This document shows, piece by piece, positions 25,382 to 37,010 of a stretch of DNA of 64,000 bases (the stretch's first letter is position 1; every line of letters starts with the position of its first letter). Source of the stretch: Streptomyces sp. NRRL S-244 (GTDB lineage: Bacteria > Actinomycetota > Actinomycetes > Streptomycetales > Streptomycetaceae); the NCBI RefSeq assembly GCF_000717915.1, contig NZ_JOCX01000007.1, positions 1 through 64,000 on the forward strand, read 5' to 3'. The position numbers and the translations under genes were made by a program. The notes beneath the pieces are model-generated. The model was given only the letters and a program-made list of their open reading frames with translations, did no database searches and was not told where the DNA came from.

Positions 25382-25597
25382 CTCACCGAAGGCATCCGCA
25401 CCCGCACGTGCGCTTGCACCTGCCTCCCGCATGCGCACCGCCCTCTGCACCCGCATCCGCGTCGGCCCCTGAAACCCGCCGCGCCTGCTGCCTTCGCTGT
25501 CCCGCGGTCTGCCCGGCGGCGGCGCGCACCCGACCGGTGCCGCCCCGCCGGCCTGCCGCGCCCTCCTCGGATCCCACCTGACGAGAGCAGGCTTCCC
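25382..25597. other. Untranslated stretch between the riboswitch leader and mmsA
   Basis: These 216 bases hold no supported gene. The first part is a CACCCGCA/CGCATGCGCAC-like low-complexity run (about 25392-25465). The second half is GC-rich and could form stems, and may include an intrinsic terminator or a second promoter for mmsA. I see no poly-T tract, and the mmsA ribosome-binding site is weak (GAGAGCAGG at 25583-25591). Confidence 0.35.
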
Positions 25598-27093
<1,496 letters not shown>

Positions 27094-27097
<4 letters not shown>

Positions 27098-28251
27098 CCG
27101 CCGTGACCACGACCCTGCTCACCAAGGACCAGCTCGCCCTCGCCGAGGTCACCCTCGACTTCGCCCAGGAGCAGCTGGCCCCGCACTCCCTCACCTGGGA
27201 CCAGGACAAGCACTTCCCCGTCGACGTACTGCGCCGCGCGGCCGGCCTCGGCCTCGCCGGGCTCTACGTACGCGAGGAGTCCGGCGGCTCCGCCCTCGGC
27301 CGCACCGACGGCGTCCTCGTCCTGGAGGTGCTGGCCACCGGCTGCCCCTCCATCGCCGGCTACCTGTCCATCCACAACATGGTCGCCTGGATGATCGACC
27401 GGTACGGGGACCAGGACCAGCGCGCCCGCTGGCTGCCCGGCCTCTGCGCGGCCGAGACCCTGGGCAGCTACTGCCTGACCGAGCCCGGGGCGGGCTCGGA
27501 CGCGGCCGCCCTGCGCACCCGCGCCGAGCGGGACGTCGACGGCCACTACGTACTGACCGGCGTCAAGCAGTTCATCTCCGGCGCAGGCGCCTCCGACGTG
27601 TACGTCGTCATGGCCCGCACCGGCGGGGAGGGCCCGGCCGGAATCTCCGCCTTCGTCGTCGAACGCGGCGACCCCGGGCTCTCGTTCGGCCCGAACGAAC
27701 GCAAGATGGGCTGGAACGCCCAGCCCACGCGGCAGGTCGTCCTCGACGGGGTGCGGATCCCCGCCGACCGGCGGATCGGCGCAGAGGGCGACGGCTTCCG
27801 CATCGCGATGAACGGCCTCAACGGCGGCCGGCTCGGCATCGCGGCCTGCTCCCTCGGCGGCGCGCAGAGCGCCCTCGACCGCAGCCTCACCCACCTCGCC
27901 GACCGGGAGGCGTTCGGTGCGCGGCTGCTCGACGCGCAGGCGCTCCAGTTCCGGCTGGCCGACATGGCCACCGAACTGACCGCCGCCCGCGCCCTGGTCC
28001 GTACGGCCGCCGAGGCGCTGGACCGCGGAGACCCGCAGGCGCCCCAGCTCTGCGCCATGGCCAAGCGCTTCGCGACCGACACCGGCTTCGCCGTGGCGGA
28101 CCGGGCCCTGCAACTGCACGGCGGATACGGCTATTTGAGCGAGTACGGCATCGAGAAGATCGTCCGCGATCTCCGGGTGCACCAGATCCTGGAAGGGACC
28201 AACGAGATCATGCGCGTCATCGTCGCCCGCGGCCTGACGGAGAACCTGTGA
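27094..28251 (+). CDS. Acyl-CoA dehydrogenase, probably isobutyryl-CoA dehydrogenase
   Basis: A 385-aa FAD-dependent acyl-CoA dehydrogenase. Signatures are YCLTEPGAGSDAAALRTRAE (FAD/substrate loop), KQFISGAGASDVYVVMARTG, and the C-terminal QLHGGYGYLSEYGIEKIVRD and QILEGTNEIMRVIVAR. Its place between mmsA and the 3-hydroxyisobutyryl-CoA hydrolase points to isobutyryl-CoA as substrate, giving methacrylyl-CoA. The ATG overlaps the mmsA stop (ATGA). The acid-base catalyst and chain-length pocket cannot be assigned safely by eye, so the substrate rests mainly on context. Confidence 0.9.
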
Positions 28252-29336
28252 TGGCGGCCGGGACGGAAGAGGACCGGCACGTCCTGGTCCGCGTCGAGGG
28301 CCACGCCGGCCACCTGACCCTGAACCGGCCGGGCGCCCTCAACGCCCTCAGCCACACCATGGTGCTCCGCATCGAACAGGCGCTGGCCGCATGGGAGAAC
28401 GACCCCGCCGTGCACACGGTCGTGATCTCCGGAGCCGGGGAGCGCGGCCTCTGCGCGGGCGGGGACATCCGCTCCATCCACGCGGACGCCCGCGCCGGCG
28501 GCACGGCCTCGGCGGACTTCTGGCGCGACGAGTACCGGCTCAACGCCCGCATCGCCCGCTACCCCAAGCCGTACGTCGCCCTCATGGACGGCATCGTGAT
28601 GGGCGGCGGGGTCGGGATCTCGGCCCACGGCACGGTGCGGATCGTCACCGAACGCTCCCGCGTCGCGATGCCCGAGACCGGCATCGGCTTCATTCCCGAC
28701 GTCGGCGGCACCTACCTCCTCGCGCTGGCCCCCGGGGAGCTGGGCACCCACCTCGCCCTCACGGGCGCACCCGTCGGCGCCGCCGACGCCCTGCTCTGCG
28801 GCCTGGCCGACCACTTCGTACCGGCCGGCCGGCTGGGCGGGCTGGTGGCGGACCTCGCCGGGGCGCCCGTACACGACGCCCTGGCCCCGCACGTCGCCGA
28901 GGCGCCGCCCGGTCAACTGGCGGCCCGGCACGAGTGGATCGACCACTGCTACGCGGCGGACACGGTCGAGGAGATCCTGGACCGCCTCCTGGGCAGCGGC
29001 GAGCCCGCGGCCAAGGAAGTGGCCGCCACCCTGGCCGCCAAGTCCCCGACGGCGCTGAAGGTCACCCTGGCCGCGCTGCGCCGCGCCCGCCGGCTCGGGC
29101 CGCTGGAACGGGTGCTGGAGCAGGAGTACCGCGTCTCGTGCGCGGCGCTCGGCTCAGCCGACCTCGTCGAGGGCATCCGTGCGCAGGTCATCGACAAGGA
29201 CCGCAGCCCCCGCTGGTCGCCCGGCACCCTCGCCGAGGTGTCCGAGGAGGACGTGGCCCGGTACTTCGCCCCGCTCGGCGCGGACCGCGAACTGCGGCTC
29301 GCCACCACCGACTCCCTTCAGGAGGTGCCCTGGTGA
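28251..29336 (+). CDS. 3-Hydroxyisobutyryl-CoA hydrolase (enoyl-CoA hydratase/isomerase superfamily)
   Basis: A 361-aa crotonase-fold protein of the ECH_2/HIBCH type: [20 protein letters not shown], oxyanion loop [36 protein letters not shown], and [18 protein letters not shown] with the conserved Glu and Asp. The C-terminal extension ([19 protein letters not shown]) is typical of HIBCH and not of simple hydratases. It hydrolyses 3-hydroxyisobutyryl-CoA to 3-hydroxyisobutyrate and CoA. The ATG at 28251 overlaps the previous stop (TGATG) and has GGAG eight bases upstream; GTG 28248 is an alternative. Confidence 0.92.
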   Translation: MAAGTEEDRHVLVRVEGHAGHLTLNRPGALNALSHTMVLRIEQALAAWENDPAVHTVVISGAGERGLCAGGDIRSIHADARAGGTASADFWRDEYRLNARIARYPKPYVALMDGIVMGGGVGISAHGTVRIVTERSRVAMPETGIGFIPDVGGTYLLALAPGELGTHLALTGAPVGAADALLCGLADHFVPAGRLGGLVADLAGAPVHDALAPHVAEAPPGQLAARHEWIDHCYAADTVEEILDRLLGSGEPAAKEVAATLAAKSPTALKVTLAALRRARRLGPLERVLEQEYRVSCAALGSADLVEGIRAQVIDKDRSPRWSPGTLAEVSEEDVARYFAPLGADRELRLATTDSLQEVPW

Positions 29337-30238
29337 CCACCGTCATCGCCTTCATCGGCCTCGGCCACATGGGCGGCCCGATGGCCGCCAGCCTCGCCGC
29401 CGCCGGACACCGGGTGCTCGGCCACGACCTCGTCCCCGCCTCCGTGGCCCGGGCCCGGGAGGCGGGCGTGGAAGCCGCGGAATCCGCCCTCGCGGCCGCC
29501 GCCGAGGCGGACGTGGTGATCACCATGCTGCCCGCCGGACGCCACGTCCTCGCCCTCTACCGGGACGAGGGGCTGCTCGCCGCCGCGAAGCCCGGCACCC
29601 TGTTCGTCGACTGCTCCACCATCGACGTCGCCGACGCCCGCGCCGCCCACGAGGCGGCGACCGCGGCCGGACACCGGGCCCTCGACGCACCCGTCTCGGG
29701 CGGCGTCATGGGCGCCGAGGCCGCCACCCTCACCTTCATGGCCGGCGGGGGAGAGGCGGAGTTCGCCCGGGCCGAACCCCTGCTGTCCGCGATGGGGAAG
29801 AAGGCCGTGCACTGCGGAGGCGCGGGCGCCGGGCAGGCCGCGAAGATCTGCAACAACATGATCCTCGGCATCTCGATGATCGCCGTCAGCGAGGCCTTCG
29901 TCCTCGGCGAGAGCCTCGGCCTCTCCCACCAGGCGCTCTACGACGTCGCCTCCGCCGCCTCCGGCCAGTGCTGGGCGCTCACCACCAACTGCCCCGTCCC
30001 CGGACCGGTCCCGGCCAGCCCCGCCAACCGCGCGTACCGCCCCGGATTCGCCGCCCCCCTCATGGCCAAGGACCTGGGCCTTGCGGCCAACGCCCTGCGC
30101 GCGGGCGGCATCGACGCCGGACTCGGCCTGCGCGCCGCCGTGATGTACGCCGCCTTCGCCGAAGGCGCCGGAGCGGACCAGGACTTCTCCGGCATCGTCA
30201 ACGCCCTGCGCGGCGCCGCCGCACCACAGAACGGATGA
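29333..30238 (+). CDS. mmsB: 3-Hydroxyisobutyrate dehydrogenase
   Basis: A 301-aa NAD-dependent beta-hydroxyacid dehydrogenase that oxidises 3-hydroxyisobutyrate to methylmalonate semialdehyde. It shows the Rossmann start [35 protein letters not shown], the substrate motif [16 protein letters not shown] and the catalytic Lys in [18 protein letters not shown]. The C-terminus [14 protein letters not shown] is also typical. The GTG at 29333 overlaps the hydrolase stop (GTGA), with AGGAGG eight to thirteen bases upstream. It supplies the substrate of MmsA encoded at the operon head. Confidence 0.95.
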   Translation: MTTVIAFIGLGHMGGPMAASLAAAGHRVLGHDLVPASVARAREAGVEAAESALAAAAEADVVITMLPAGRHVLALYRDEGLLAAAKPGTLFVDCSTIDVADARAAHEAATAAGHRALDAPVSGGVMGAEAATLTFMAGGGEAEFARAEPLLSAMGKKAVHCGGAGAGQAAKICNNMILGISMIAVSEAFVLGESLGLSHQALYDVASAASGQCWALTTNCPVPGPVPASPANRAYRPGFAAPLMAKDLGLAANALRAGGIDAGLGLRAAVMYAAFAEGAGADQDFSGIVNALRGAAAPQNG

Positions 30239-30243
30239 GCCCC

Positions 30244-31062
30244 ATGACCGACAACGGCACGGACAACGGCACCGACAAGGGCACGGACACGCCGTACGAG
30301 ACGATCCTCGTCGAGCGCAAGGGCCGTACCGCCCTCCTCACCCTCAACCGCCCGAAGGCCCTCAACGCCCTCAACCTCCAGGTCATGAACGAGGTCGTGG
30401 CCGCCACCGAGGCACTGGACCGGGACCCGGAGATCGGCTGCATCGTCCTCACCGGCTCCGCGAAGGCCTTCGCGGCGGGCGCGGACATCAAGGAGATGCA
30501 GCCCCAGGGGTACATGGACATGTACCTCAGCGACTGGTTCACGGCCTGGGACCGGCTGGGGAACCTGCGCACCCCCACCGTGGCGGCCGTCTCCGGCTAC
30601 GCCCTCGGCGGCGGCTGCGAGCTGGCCATGCTCTGCGACATCCTGCTGGCCGCCGACACCGCCGTCTTCGGGCAGCCCGAGATCAAGCTCGGGGTGATCC
30701 CCGGAATCGGCGGCTCCCAGCGGCTGACCCGGGCCGTCGGCAAGGCCAAGGCGATGGAACTCTGCCTGACCGGACGGACCATGGACGCCGTCGAGGCCGA
30801 GCGGGCCGGCCTGGTCTCCCGCATCGTCCCGGCGGACGAGCTGCTCGCCGAGGCCCTCACCGTCGCCGAGACGGTGGCCGCCATGTCCGCCCCCGTCGCC
30901 ATGATGGCCAAGGAGGCCGTGAACCGGGCCTTCGAGACCACCCTGGCCGAGGGCGTCCGCTTCGAACGCCGCCTGTTCCACGCCGTGTTCGCCACCGCCG
31001 ACCAGAAGGAGGGCATGAGCGCCTTCGTGGACAAGCGCGCCGCGGACTTCACCCACCGCTGA
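30244..31062 (+). CDS. Enoyl-CoA hydratase (probable methacrylyl-CoA hydratase)
   Basis: A 272-aa crotonase: [20 protein letters not shown], oxyanion loop [34 protein letters not shown] with the first catalytic Glu, and [20 protein letters not shown] with the second. It hydrates methacrylyl-CoA to 3-hydroxyisobutyryl-CoA in this pathway, though such enzymes usually also accept crotonyl-CoA. The N-terminus has a short Thr/Asp/Gly repeat ([13 protein letters not shown]). A start at 30235 would overlap the mmsB stop (ATGA); 30244 is used here. It completes a full isobutyryl-CoA to propionyl-CoA set in one operon. Confidence 0.93.
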   Translation: MTDNGTDNGTDKGTDTPYETILVERKGRTALLTLNRPKALNALNLQVMNEVVAATEALDRDPEIGCIVLTGSAKAFAAGADIKEMQPQGYMDMYLSDWFTAWDRLGNLRTPTVAAVSGYALGGGCELAMLCDILLAADTAVFGQPEIKLGVIPGIGGSQRLTRAVGKAKAMELCLTGRTMDAVEAERAGLVSRIVPADELLAEALTVAETVAAMSAPVAMMAKEAVNRAFETTLAEGVRFERRLFHAVFATADQKEGMSAFVDKRAADFTHR

Positions 31063-31182
31063 GCCGACTGTGATCCCTCCCTCGCCCGGCCGGATCCCGA
31101 CCCCCCGCGCGGCTCGTCGACGTACCGTGTGATCAAGGAGTCGGCGTGCCCACGCGGGCCGGGAGGGGGAGGAGCGGGAGCC

Positions 31183-31863
31183 ATGGTTCCGGGGACGGTA
31201 CAGCAACTCGCCATCCTGCTGGTCCTGGTGCTGCCCGGGGTCTTCTACCAGGCCGTCCGGGAGCACCTGCGCGGCGCCGTCGCCGCCGAGCAGGAACCGC
31301 AGAACCGCATCGTTCGCGCGATCGCGGCCGGCGCCCTGCTCGACACCGTCTACGCGGTCGCCGCCGGGCCGTGGCTCGTCGGCCTGCTCGCCGGTGACGG
31401 AGCCGGTCCGCTCGCCGGGGTGATGCGGCGCCCCCGGCAGGCGGGCCTCGCCGCGCTGCTCCTGGTGGTCGTGGTGCCGGCGGGCATCGCCTGGGTGGAG
31501 GCCGCCTGGGGGAGGCGGCGCAGGAGGGCCCGGTACGAGCCGACCCCGACTGCCTGGGACGCGCTGTTCCGCGACCGCGGGTCGTGCTTCGTCCGGGCCC
31601 GCCTCAAGAGCGGGCTGTGGGTGGGGGGTTGGCTTGGCCCGCAGTCCGCCGCGTCCGCCTTCCCCCAGCAGGGGGACCTCTACCTGCAGTCCCAGTACCG
31701 GATGGCACCCGACGGCCGGTTCCTCGGGCGGGTGCCCGACACCGGCGGGGTCTATCTCCGGGCCGCCGACATCGACGTACTGGAAGTCCTGCTGCCGCCC
31801 GGACCGCAGCAGCCGCAGACACCCGCCGACGAAGGGGAAGCCGTACATGACAGCGCATCGTGA
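31183..31863 (+). CDS. DUF6338-like membrane protein
   Basis: A 226-aa protein with three hydrophobic helices in the first half (LAILLVLVLPGVFYQAV at about 8-25; a second near 45-70; LAALLLVVVVPAGIAWV near 90-106). A cytoplasmic domain follows, containing PTAWDALFRDRGSCFVRARL, KSGLWVGGWLG and GDLYLQSQYRMAPDGRFLG. This layout, with a W-D-x-x-F motif followed by RLK-G-x-x-VGG, fits the DUF6338 family of unknown function. The ATG at 31183 has GGAGCGGGAG upstream. The next small gene overlaps its end by 17 bases, so the two are coupled. No role is known; similar proteins often accompany other hypotheticals. Confidence 0.7.
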   Translation: MVPGTVQQLAILLVLVLPGVFYQAVREHLRGAVAAEQEPQNRIVRAIAAGALLDTVYAVAAGPWLVGLLAGDGAGPLAGVMRRPRQAGLAALLLVVVVPAGIAWVEAAWGRRRRRARYEPTPTAWDALFRDRGSCFVRARLKSGLWVGGWLGPQSAASAFPQQGDLYLQSQYRMAPDGRFLGRVPDTGGVYLRAADIDVLEVLLPPGPQQPQTPADEGEAVHDSAS

Positions 31864-32026
31864 CGGGGCGTCCGACGAGGAACTGGAAGCCCTCGTGGAG
31901 GAGTTCTCCGATCGCCGGGTCTACCGGCCGACCGGCGACGCGGCCGAACCGGAGGACCTTCCCCAGGCGGGGTCGGGCACCGCGCAGGCCGAGTCGACCC
32001 CGTCCGCCGAGCCGCCCCCCGGCTGA
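31847..32026 (+). CDS. Small acidic protein coupled to the DUF6338-like gene
   Basis: A 59-aa acidic protein starting MTAHRDGASDEELEALVEEF and ending in a Pro/Ser/Ala tail. The ATG has GAAGGGGAAG upstream inside the preceding gene, and the reading frames overlap by 17 bases. The helix ELEALVEEFSDRRVY could bind the cytoplasmic domain of the partner. The stop lies nine bases from the end of the convergent CHAT gene. No family is recognised. Confidence 0.6.
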   Translation: MTAHRDGASDEELEALVEEFSDRRVYRPTGDAAEPEDLPQAGSGTAQAESTPSAEPPPG

Positions 32027-32035
32027 GGGGGCGGG

Positions 32036-35000
32036 TCAGGGACCCGCGTGGATGTGCGCGGCCCACAGGTGCGGGGCGCGGGCGAGGCGCCCGCGCAAGG
32101 CCCGGACCGGCCGGTGCAGGGCCGCCGCCGGGTCGATGGGCCGGCCGTGGGCGATGTCGTCGGCGAGCGCGGTGTAGAACTCCTCCGCCAGCCGGGTCGC
32201 CAGGTTGTCGGAGACCGGCCACAGCGTTCCCACCACATGGGGATATCCGGCCAGTTGGAACGATGCCGACAGGTGCACCGCCTCGTCGGGCAGCAGGAAA
32301 CCGCCCTGCGATGTGGAACAGGCCGACAGGACGGCGAGGACCGCCGTGCTCGGGTGCTGCGCCGCGACGTCGAGCGCCGTGAGCCGCCCGTCGTGGAGGA
32401 TCAGGCCGCTCTCGAAGAGGGACATCGGGTCGCTCACTCCGTGACAGCTGAAGTGGACCCACGGGTGGTCGGGCAGCGCCCGCCGGACCGCGTCGACCGT
32501 CGCCGCGGCGCCCGCGAGTTCGACCCCCGCCGGGAACAGGTCCCGTAGCAGCCGCGCCTCGCGCGAGGCCCCGGGCAGCGGCGCGGCCCCGGGTGTCTCG
32601 GCGAGCGCGACCACCAGCGGGGCGGGAGCGGAATGCGGCCCGGGAGCGGTGCCGGACGCCTGACGGGCGCGGACGAGCGCGCGCAGGGTCGGCGTGTACG
32701 AGGAGATGGCACGGTCCATGACGTTCTCGGCCGAGCGGGCCTCCCGACGCCCCGCGGCGTGCAGCGGCAGGAACGACAGCCACCCCGTGGGACACCACCA
32801 CAGCCGCGTCCACGGTTCGCCGTCGATCGGGACCGTACGCAGCCCGAGCCGGTCGAGGACCGGCGCGGCGACGGAGTCCCACAGCCACTCCAGCGTGTCG
32901 GAGAGCATCCGCATGGCGCTCACGGCGTCCTCGGCGCCCATGTCTCCGTACGCCGCGTCGACCCCCGTGGCGAAGGCCGCGGCGTGGGCCAGGACGGCGT
33001 CCGGGGTGACGGCCGGGAGCGGGACCACCTCGACGCCCCCGCCGGCGGTGACGACGAGGGCATCGGAGCGGTACTGGCTGACGTTCACCACGACGACGGG
33101 TCCGGCGGACGCCGCGGCGATCAGCTCCGGGACCCGCGGCGGACGCAGGAAGTCGTCCATCCCGGGCAGTTCCCGGATCCGGACCAGCAGCTCCTCCCAG
33201 CTCCGCGCCAGGGCGTACCGTGACTCGGCCAGGAGACCGGCCTCCTGCTCGCCGGGCGGTGCGGCCGGGGACCCGAGGTCGGTACGGATGACCGCGGCGG
33301 GCGCCGGATCGGAGCTCAGCGCCTCCCGGATCCGCTCGAACTCGGCGGCCAGGGACACGGACGCCGCACGCAGCCGGGAGAGGTCGCCGCGCATCTCCAC
33401 ACCCTGGGCGAGCAGTACCCCGCGCCCCTGTTCAAGGAGGGTGAGGGCCGATTCCGGGTCGCCCACGCGCAGGGCCATGGCCGCGGCGTCGCAGGCGAGA
33501 CCCAGGCCGGCGCCGAGCCGGGCCGCCTGGTCGGCGCGCCCGAGGGTGCGCGGCGTCAGCCGGGGCAGCAGGTCGACGGCGTACGCGTAACCGGTGCGGG
33601 CCTCGGCGTCCCGGCCCGCGGCCGCCGCGACATCGCCCCAGGTCCGGGCGGCGAGCATCCGCACGGAAAGCGCTGCCGCCTCGTTCTGCGCGGACTGCCG
33701 GGCCAGCCGCGTCGCCTCGGCCAGGTCGACGCTCTCGCCGAGCCGGGCGCGCCGCCACTGTGCCCGGGCCAGGACCCACTGGGTGCGGGCCCGGTCGCGA
33801 TGGCCCTCGGGCGTGAGGTCGAGTGCCTCCCGGGCGGCGGACACCGCGCGTTCGAGCGCCGCGCGGACCGCCGGTCCGGAGTCCTCGTCGGCCTGCTCCG
33901 CGGTTTCCACGGCGGCGCCGGCCAGATTCGCCAGGGCGAGGGGCCGCAGCGGGTCGCGGTCGCCGAGGCGGGCGACGGCCTCCTCCAGCGCCTGCCACGA
34001 CGCGGCGAGGGCGCCGGGGTCCGGTTCCCCGTCCGGTCCCGGATCCAGGGCGAGGTCGTGCAAGAGGATGCCGAGGTTGACGCGGGCCAGGTCCGGGCCG
34101 TGCCGCTCGCCGTGCTCCAGGGTGCTCGCCTCACGCAGCAGCCCGATCGCCTCCTCGGCCGCGGCCCGGTCCTCCGTGACCCCGTACCAGGCGCGCAGCG
34201 CCTCGGCCAGGTTGGAGAGCAGTCCGGCGCGCTCGAAGACGTGCGGCGGGCTTTCGTCCACCGCGCGGCGCAGTACGGTCACGGCCTCGGCGAGCCAGAC
34301 GCGGTCACCGGTGATCCTGGCCCGCTGCATCAGCGCGGAACCCAGGTTCGTGAGCACCATGCCGAGCTGCGCGTGGCGTGCGGGCGCGGCGGCGACGGCG
34401 TTGCGCAGGGTGCCGATCGCGGTGTCCATACGGGCCTCGTCGCCGGTGTCGACGGCGGAGTCCCAGAGCACGTGGCCGTAACTGCTGAGCATGGCATGGC
34501 GATCGCCGGAGAGCCCGGGAGCCGCCGCCAGGGCAGCCCGGTAGGACTCCAGGGCCTCCTCGCGGACCGTTTCGTCCTGCGTGAGGCGGAAGCGCTCACC
34601 GAGGACGTTCGCCAGCCCCAGCAGGGCGCCGGGGAGGCTGAGGGTCACGTCGCCCGCACCATGCGGGCGCCTTCCGCCTCCGTCTCCGCCTCCGCCTCCG
34701 TCTCCGTCTCCGCCTCCTCCGCCTCCGCTTCCGTCCGCCGCGGACAATGCGGCGACGGCTTTGCGGTGCCATGCGACGGCCTCTTCGAGGGGAGCGCCGT
34801 CCCCGGTGAAACGGGTGAGCGAGCGCAGCGCGTTGCCCAGACGGCTGTAGCTCGCCGCGCTGCTGGGCACGGTGGGCGCACCGGCCAGGGCCGCCTCGCG
34901 CAGCACCTCCACGGCCTCCACGACGAGGGCGGCGTCGGAGCGGAACTGCGCGAGCTGTTGCAGGGCGTCCCCCAGGTTGCCGAGCCGGTGCGGCCGGTAG

Positions 35001-36979
35001 TGGTCGTCCGGGGGGCTCACGGCGACGGCGTCCCGGTGCGCCTGAACCCCCTCGGCCAGCAGCTCCTCGTCGACGGCCAGGGCGGCGAGCCCCACGAGGG
35101 CGACGCCGAGGTTGGAGCGGCTCACCGCCTGCTGCCGCGCATCACCCTCCGGGGCCGAGGCCACCGCCTCGCGCAGGAGGCGTACCGCCTCGGAGTACTC
35201 GGCCGGATCGTTCTGCGCGCGGGCGCGCTCCAAGAGCACGCCGGCGAAGTCGGACAGGTACTCCGAGCGGCGCGGATCGTCGGCGTCGAGCAGGTCGACC
35301 CCCTGCCGCATCAGGGAGACGCCCTCGGTCCACTCCCTGCGCCGGGCCACCACGTCACCGAGGGCGAACCGCACCGTGGCCTGGTAACCGGTGCTCTCGC
35401 CCGGCAGCGTGAGGCACTCCCGGAACACCCGTACCGCCTCGTCGGTGGCGGCCTCCGCGGCCGCACCCGTACCGCGCCCCACGGCAGCGAGCGCCCGGGC
35501 CAGCTTCAGCAGCACCTCGGCCCGCTGCCGAGAGCCGGGCGGCGTGGCGGCGGCCAGGGCGCGCAGCATGGCGAGCGGCTCGGCGAGCGACTCGGGCGCG
35601 GCGACGGCATCGGCGTGCAGACGCAGCAGGTCGGCGAGGTCCACGGTCCGGGTGACGTGCAGCGGGGCGTCGGGGGCGGTCGCCTCCAGCGCGCGCCGGG
35701 CGCAGTCGATCGCGGCCTCCAGGTCGTCGAGGCGGCCCCGCTCGACGTAGCGGGAGCGCAGGACCTGGCTCAGTACGTACTGCGCCTGGGTGTGCGCGGG
35801 ATGCCCGGGAGGGGCCGCCGCCATGGCCTCGTGCGCGGCGGTGTAGGCGCCGTCGAGGGCGTCGGGATCTGCCGTGTTCACGTTGCGGCCGTTGAGCACG
35901 AGGGCGAGATTGCCGAGGTACACGGCCCGTTCGAGGGGGTTGAGGGCCGCGGCGGACGCCTGGCGGAGGGCGTCGACCCCCTCCTCGAAGAGGGCGGTGC
36001 GCTCGCCCTCCTGCAGGGGCCGGTCCGCCCGCCCCGGCGGTGCGAGCGAGAGGGAGACCAGTGCCGTGCCCAGGTCGCAGAGGAATGCGGCGGCCGGCTG
36101 TCCCGCGGCGGACGCGGCCGCCGCGGCGCGGCGCAGCAGCCCGACCCCCTCGGACAGCAGCGCGGGTTCGACGAGCGCGACCGCCGCCGAGGCGAGGGCG
36201 GAGCCGAGCGCGGCGAGGTGCAGTACGTAGTGCTGGTCCTCCGGTTCGCCGGTACGGGTCGCCAGCCTCAGCTCGGCCACGCTCTCCCGCGCGGCCGCCG
36301 GATCGTCCGTCGCCTCCGCCCAGTTCCTCAGGACGAACCCCAGGTTGCCGTGCCGGCGTGCCTGCTCGGCCCGGTCCCCGGGCGCGGCGGCCACCGCCTC
36401 GCGGCTGCGCCGCAGCGCCTCGGCCAGCAGCTCCTGGTCGGCGCCTTCCCGGACCGCGTACAGGAGCACGAGGCCGAAGTCGGACAGGGCGGTGCCCTGT
36501 TCGGTGCCGCCCGCGGGGAAGGCGTCGACCGCGTGGCGCAGCAGGATGCCCCCCGCCTGGAGCTGGACGGGATGGCGCTCCTGCTGGTAGAGGGTGAGGA
36601 TCGCGGTGCCGGTCAGGTACACGTCGGCCGGATCGGCGTCCGCCCCCGCGGGCTCGCCCGCGAGGATGGCGACGACCGGACCCAGCGGGGGCGGGACGCT
36701 CTCGGGATCGGCGCGGTACACGTCGAGGAAGCAGAGCACGGCGCGGCCCAGAGCCGCCGGCTCCGTTTCCCCGCCGGCGAGATAGCGGCAGAAGCTGTGC
36801 CACCCGAAGGCGTGCACCGCGACCAGCAGGACGCTGCCGTCCGGCCTCAGGGCGGCCCGGCGCAACTCCTCGACGGCTTCCGCGGCCGCGTCGGACAGGA
36901 ACCAACTCAATGCCTGCGGTTCGTGGAACTCCTGAGGGACGTGGGTGAGGATCCCGTTCGCCAAGTCCTCCACCGTCAT
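32036..36979 (-). CDS. Very large TPR-repeat protein with a C-terminal CHAT (caspase-like) domain
   Basis: A 1647-aa protein. Most of its length is helical TPR-like repeats (for example SDFAGVLLERARAQNDPAEY, RLGNLGDALQQLAQFRSDAA, SNLAEALRAWYGVTEDRAAA), typical of protein-binding or activating superhelices. The last 350 residues form a CHAT domain: a beta-rich core (PVVVVNVSQYRSDALVV), WCPTGWLSFLPLHAAG, the catalytic His in HFSCHG (about His1513) and the catalytic Cys in LAVLSACST (about Cys1554). Both dyad residues are intact, so a cysteine-protease activity is likely. A Gly/Asp-rich linker (GGGGGGDGDGGGGGDGGG) interrupts the repeats near the middle. The ATG at 36979 has GAAAGG upstream. It lies 31 nt behind the AAA/beta-helix gene and is almost surely in one operon with it. 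Confidence 0.9.
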   Translation of the reverse strand: MTVEDLANGILTHVPQEFHEPQALSWFLSDAAAEAVEELRRAALRPDGSVLLVAVHAFGWHSFCRYLAGGETEPAALGRAVLCFLDVYRADPESVPPPLGPVVAILAGEPAGADADPADVYLTGTAILTLYQQERHPVQLQAGGILLRHAVDAFPAGGTEQGTALSDFGLVLLYAVREGADQELLAEALRRSREAVAAAPGDRAEQARRHGNLGFVLRNWAEATDDPAAARESVAELRLATRTGEPEDQHYVLHLAALGSALASAAVALVEPALLSEGVGLLRRAAAAASAAGQPAAAFLCDLGTALVSLSLAPPGRADRPLQEGERTALFEEGVDALRQASAAALNPLERAVYLGNLALVLNGRNVNTADPDALDGAYTAAHEAMAAAPPGHPAHTQAQYVLSQVLRSRYVERGRLDDLEAAIDCARRALEATAPDAPLHVTRTVDLADLLRLHADAVAAPESLAEPLAMLRALAAATPPGSRQRAEVLLKLARALAAVGRGTGAAAEAATDEAVRVFRECLTLPGESTGYQATVRFALGDVVARRREWTEGVSLMRQGVDLLDADDPRRSEYLSDFAGVLLERARAQNDPAEYSEAVRLLREAVASAPEGDARQQAVSRSNLGVALVGLAALAVDEELLAEGVQAHRDAVAVSPPDDHYRPHRLGNLGDALQQLAQFRSDAALVVEAVEVLREAALAGAPTVPSSAASYSRLGNALRSLTRFTGDGAPLEEAVAWHRKAVAALSAADGSGGGGGGDGDGGGGGDGGGRRPHGAGDVTLSLPGALLGLANVLGERFRLTQDETVREEALESYRAALAAAPGLSGDRHAMLSSYGHVLWDSAVDTGDEARMDTAIGTLRNAVAAAPARHAQLGMVLTNLGSALMQRARITGDRVWLAEAVTVLRRAVDESPPHVFERAGLLSNLAEALRAWYGVTEDRAAAEEAIGLLREASTLEHGERHGPDLARVNLGILLHDLALDPGPDGEPDPGALAASWQALEEAVARLGDRDPLRPLALANLAGAAVETAEQADEDSGPAVRAALERAVSAAREALDLTPEGHRDRARTQWVLARAQWRRARLGESVDLAEATRLARQSAQNEAAALSVRMLAARTWGDVAAAAGRDAEARTGYAYAVDLLPRLTPRTLGRADQAARLGAGLGLACDAAAMALRVGDPESALTLLEQGRGVLLAQGVEMRGDLSRLRAASVSLAAEFERIREALSSDPAPAAVIRTDLGSPAAPPGEQEAGLLAESRYALARSWEELLVRIRELPGMDDFLRPPRVPELIAAASAGPVVVVNVSQYRSDALVVTAGGGVEVVPLPAVTPDAVLAHAAAFATGVDAAYGDMGAEDAVSAMRMLSDTLEWLWDSVAAPVLDRLGLRTVPIDGEPWTRLWWCPTGWLSFLPLHAAGRREARSAENVMDRAISSYTPTLRALVRARQASGTAPGPHSAPAPLVVALAETPGAAPLPGASREARLLRDLFPAGVELAGAAATVDAVRRALPDHPWVHFSCHGVSDPMSLFESGLILHDGRLTALDVAAQHPSTAVLAVLSACSTSQGGFLLPDEAVHLSASFQLAGYPHVVGTLWPVSDNLATRLAEEFYTALADDIAHGRPIDPAAALHRPVRALRGRLARAPHLWAAHIHAGP

Positions 36980-37010
36980 GCCTGTGCGCCTTTCGCCGTG
37001 GTCCCGGGTG

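Noticed and set aside
25385..25465. Repeated CACCCGCA/CGCATCCGC-like units taken at first for a CRISPR or iteron array
   Set aside because: The units are short and irregular with no uniform spacers; it is low-complexity leader sequence.
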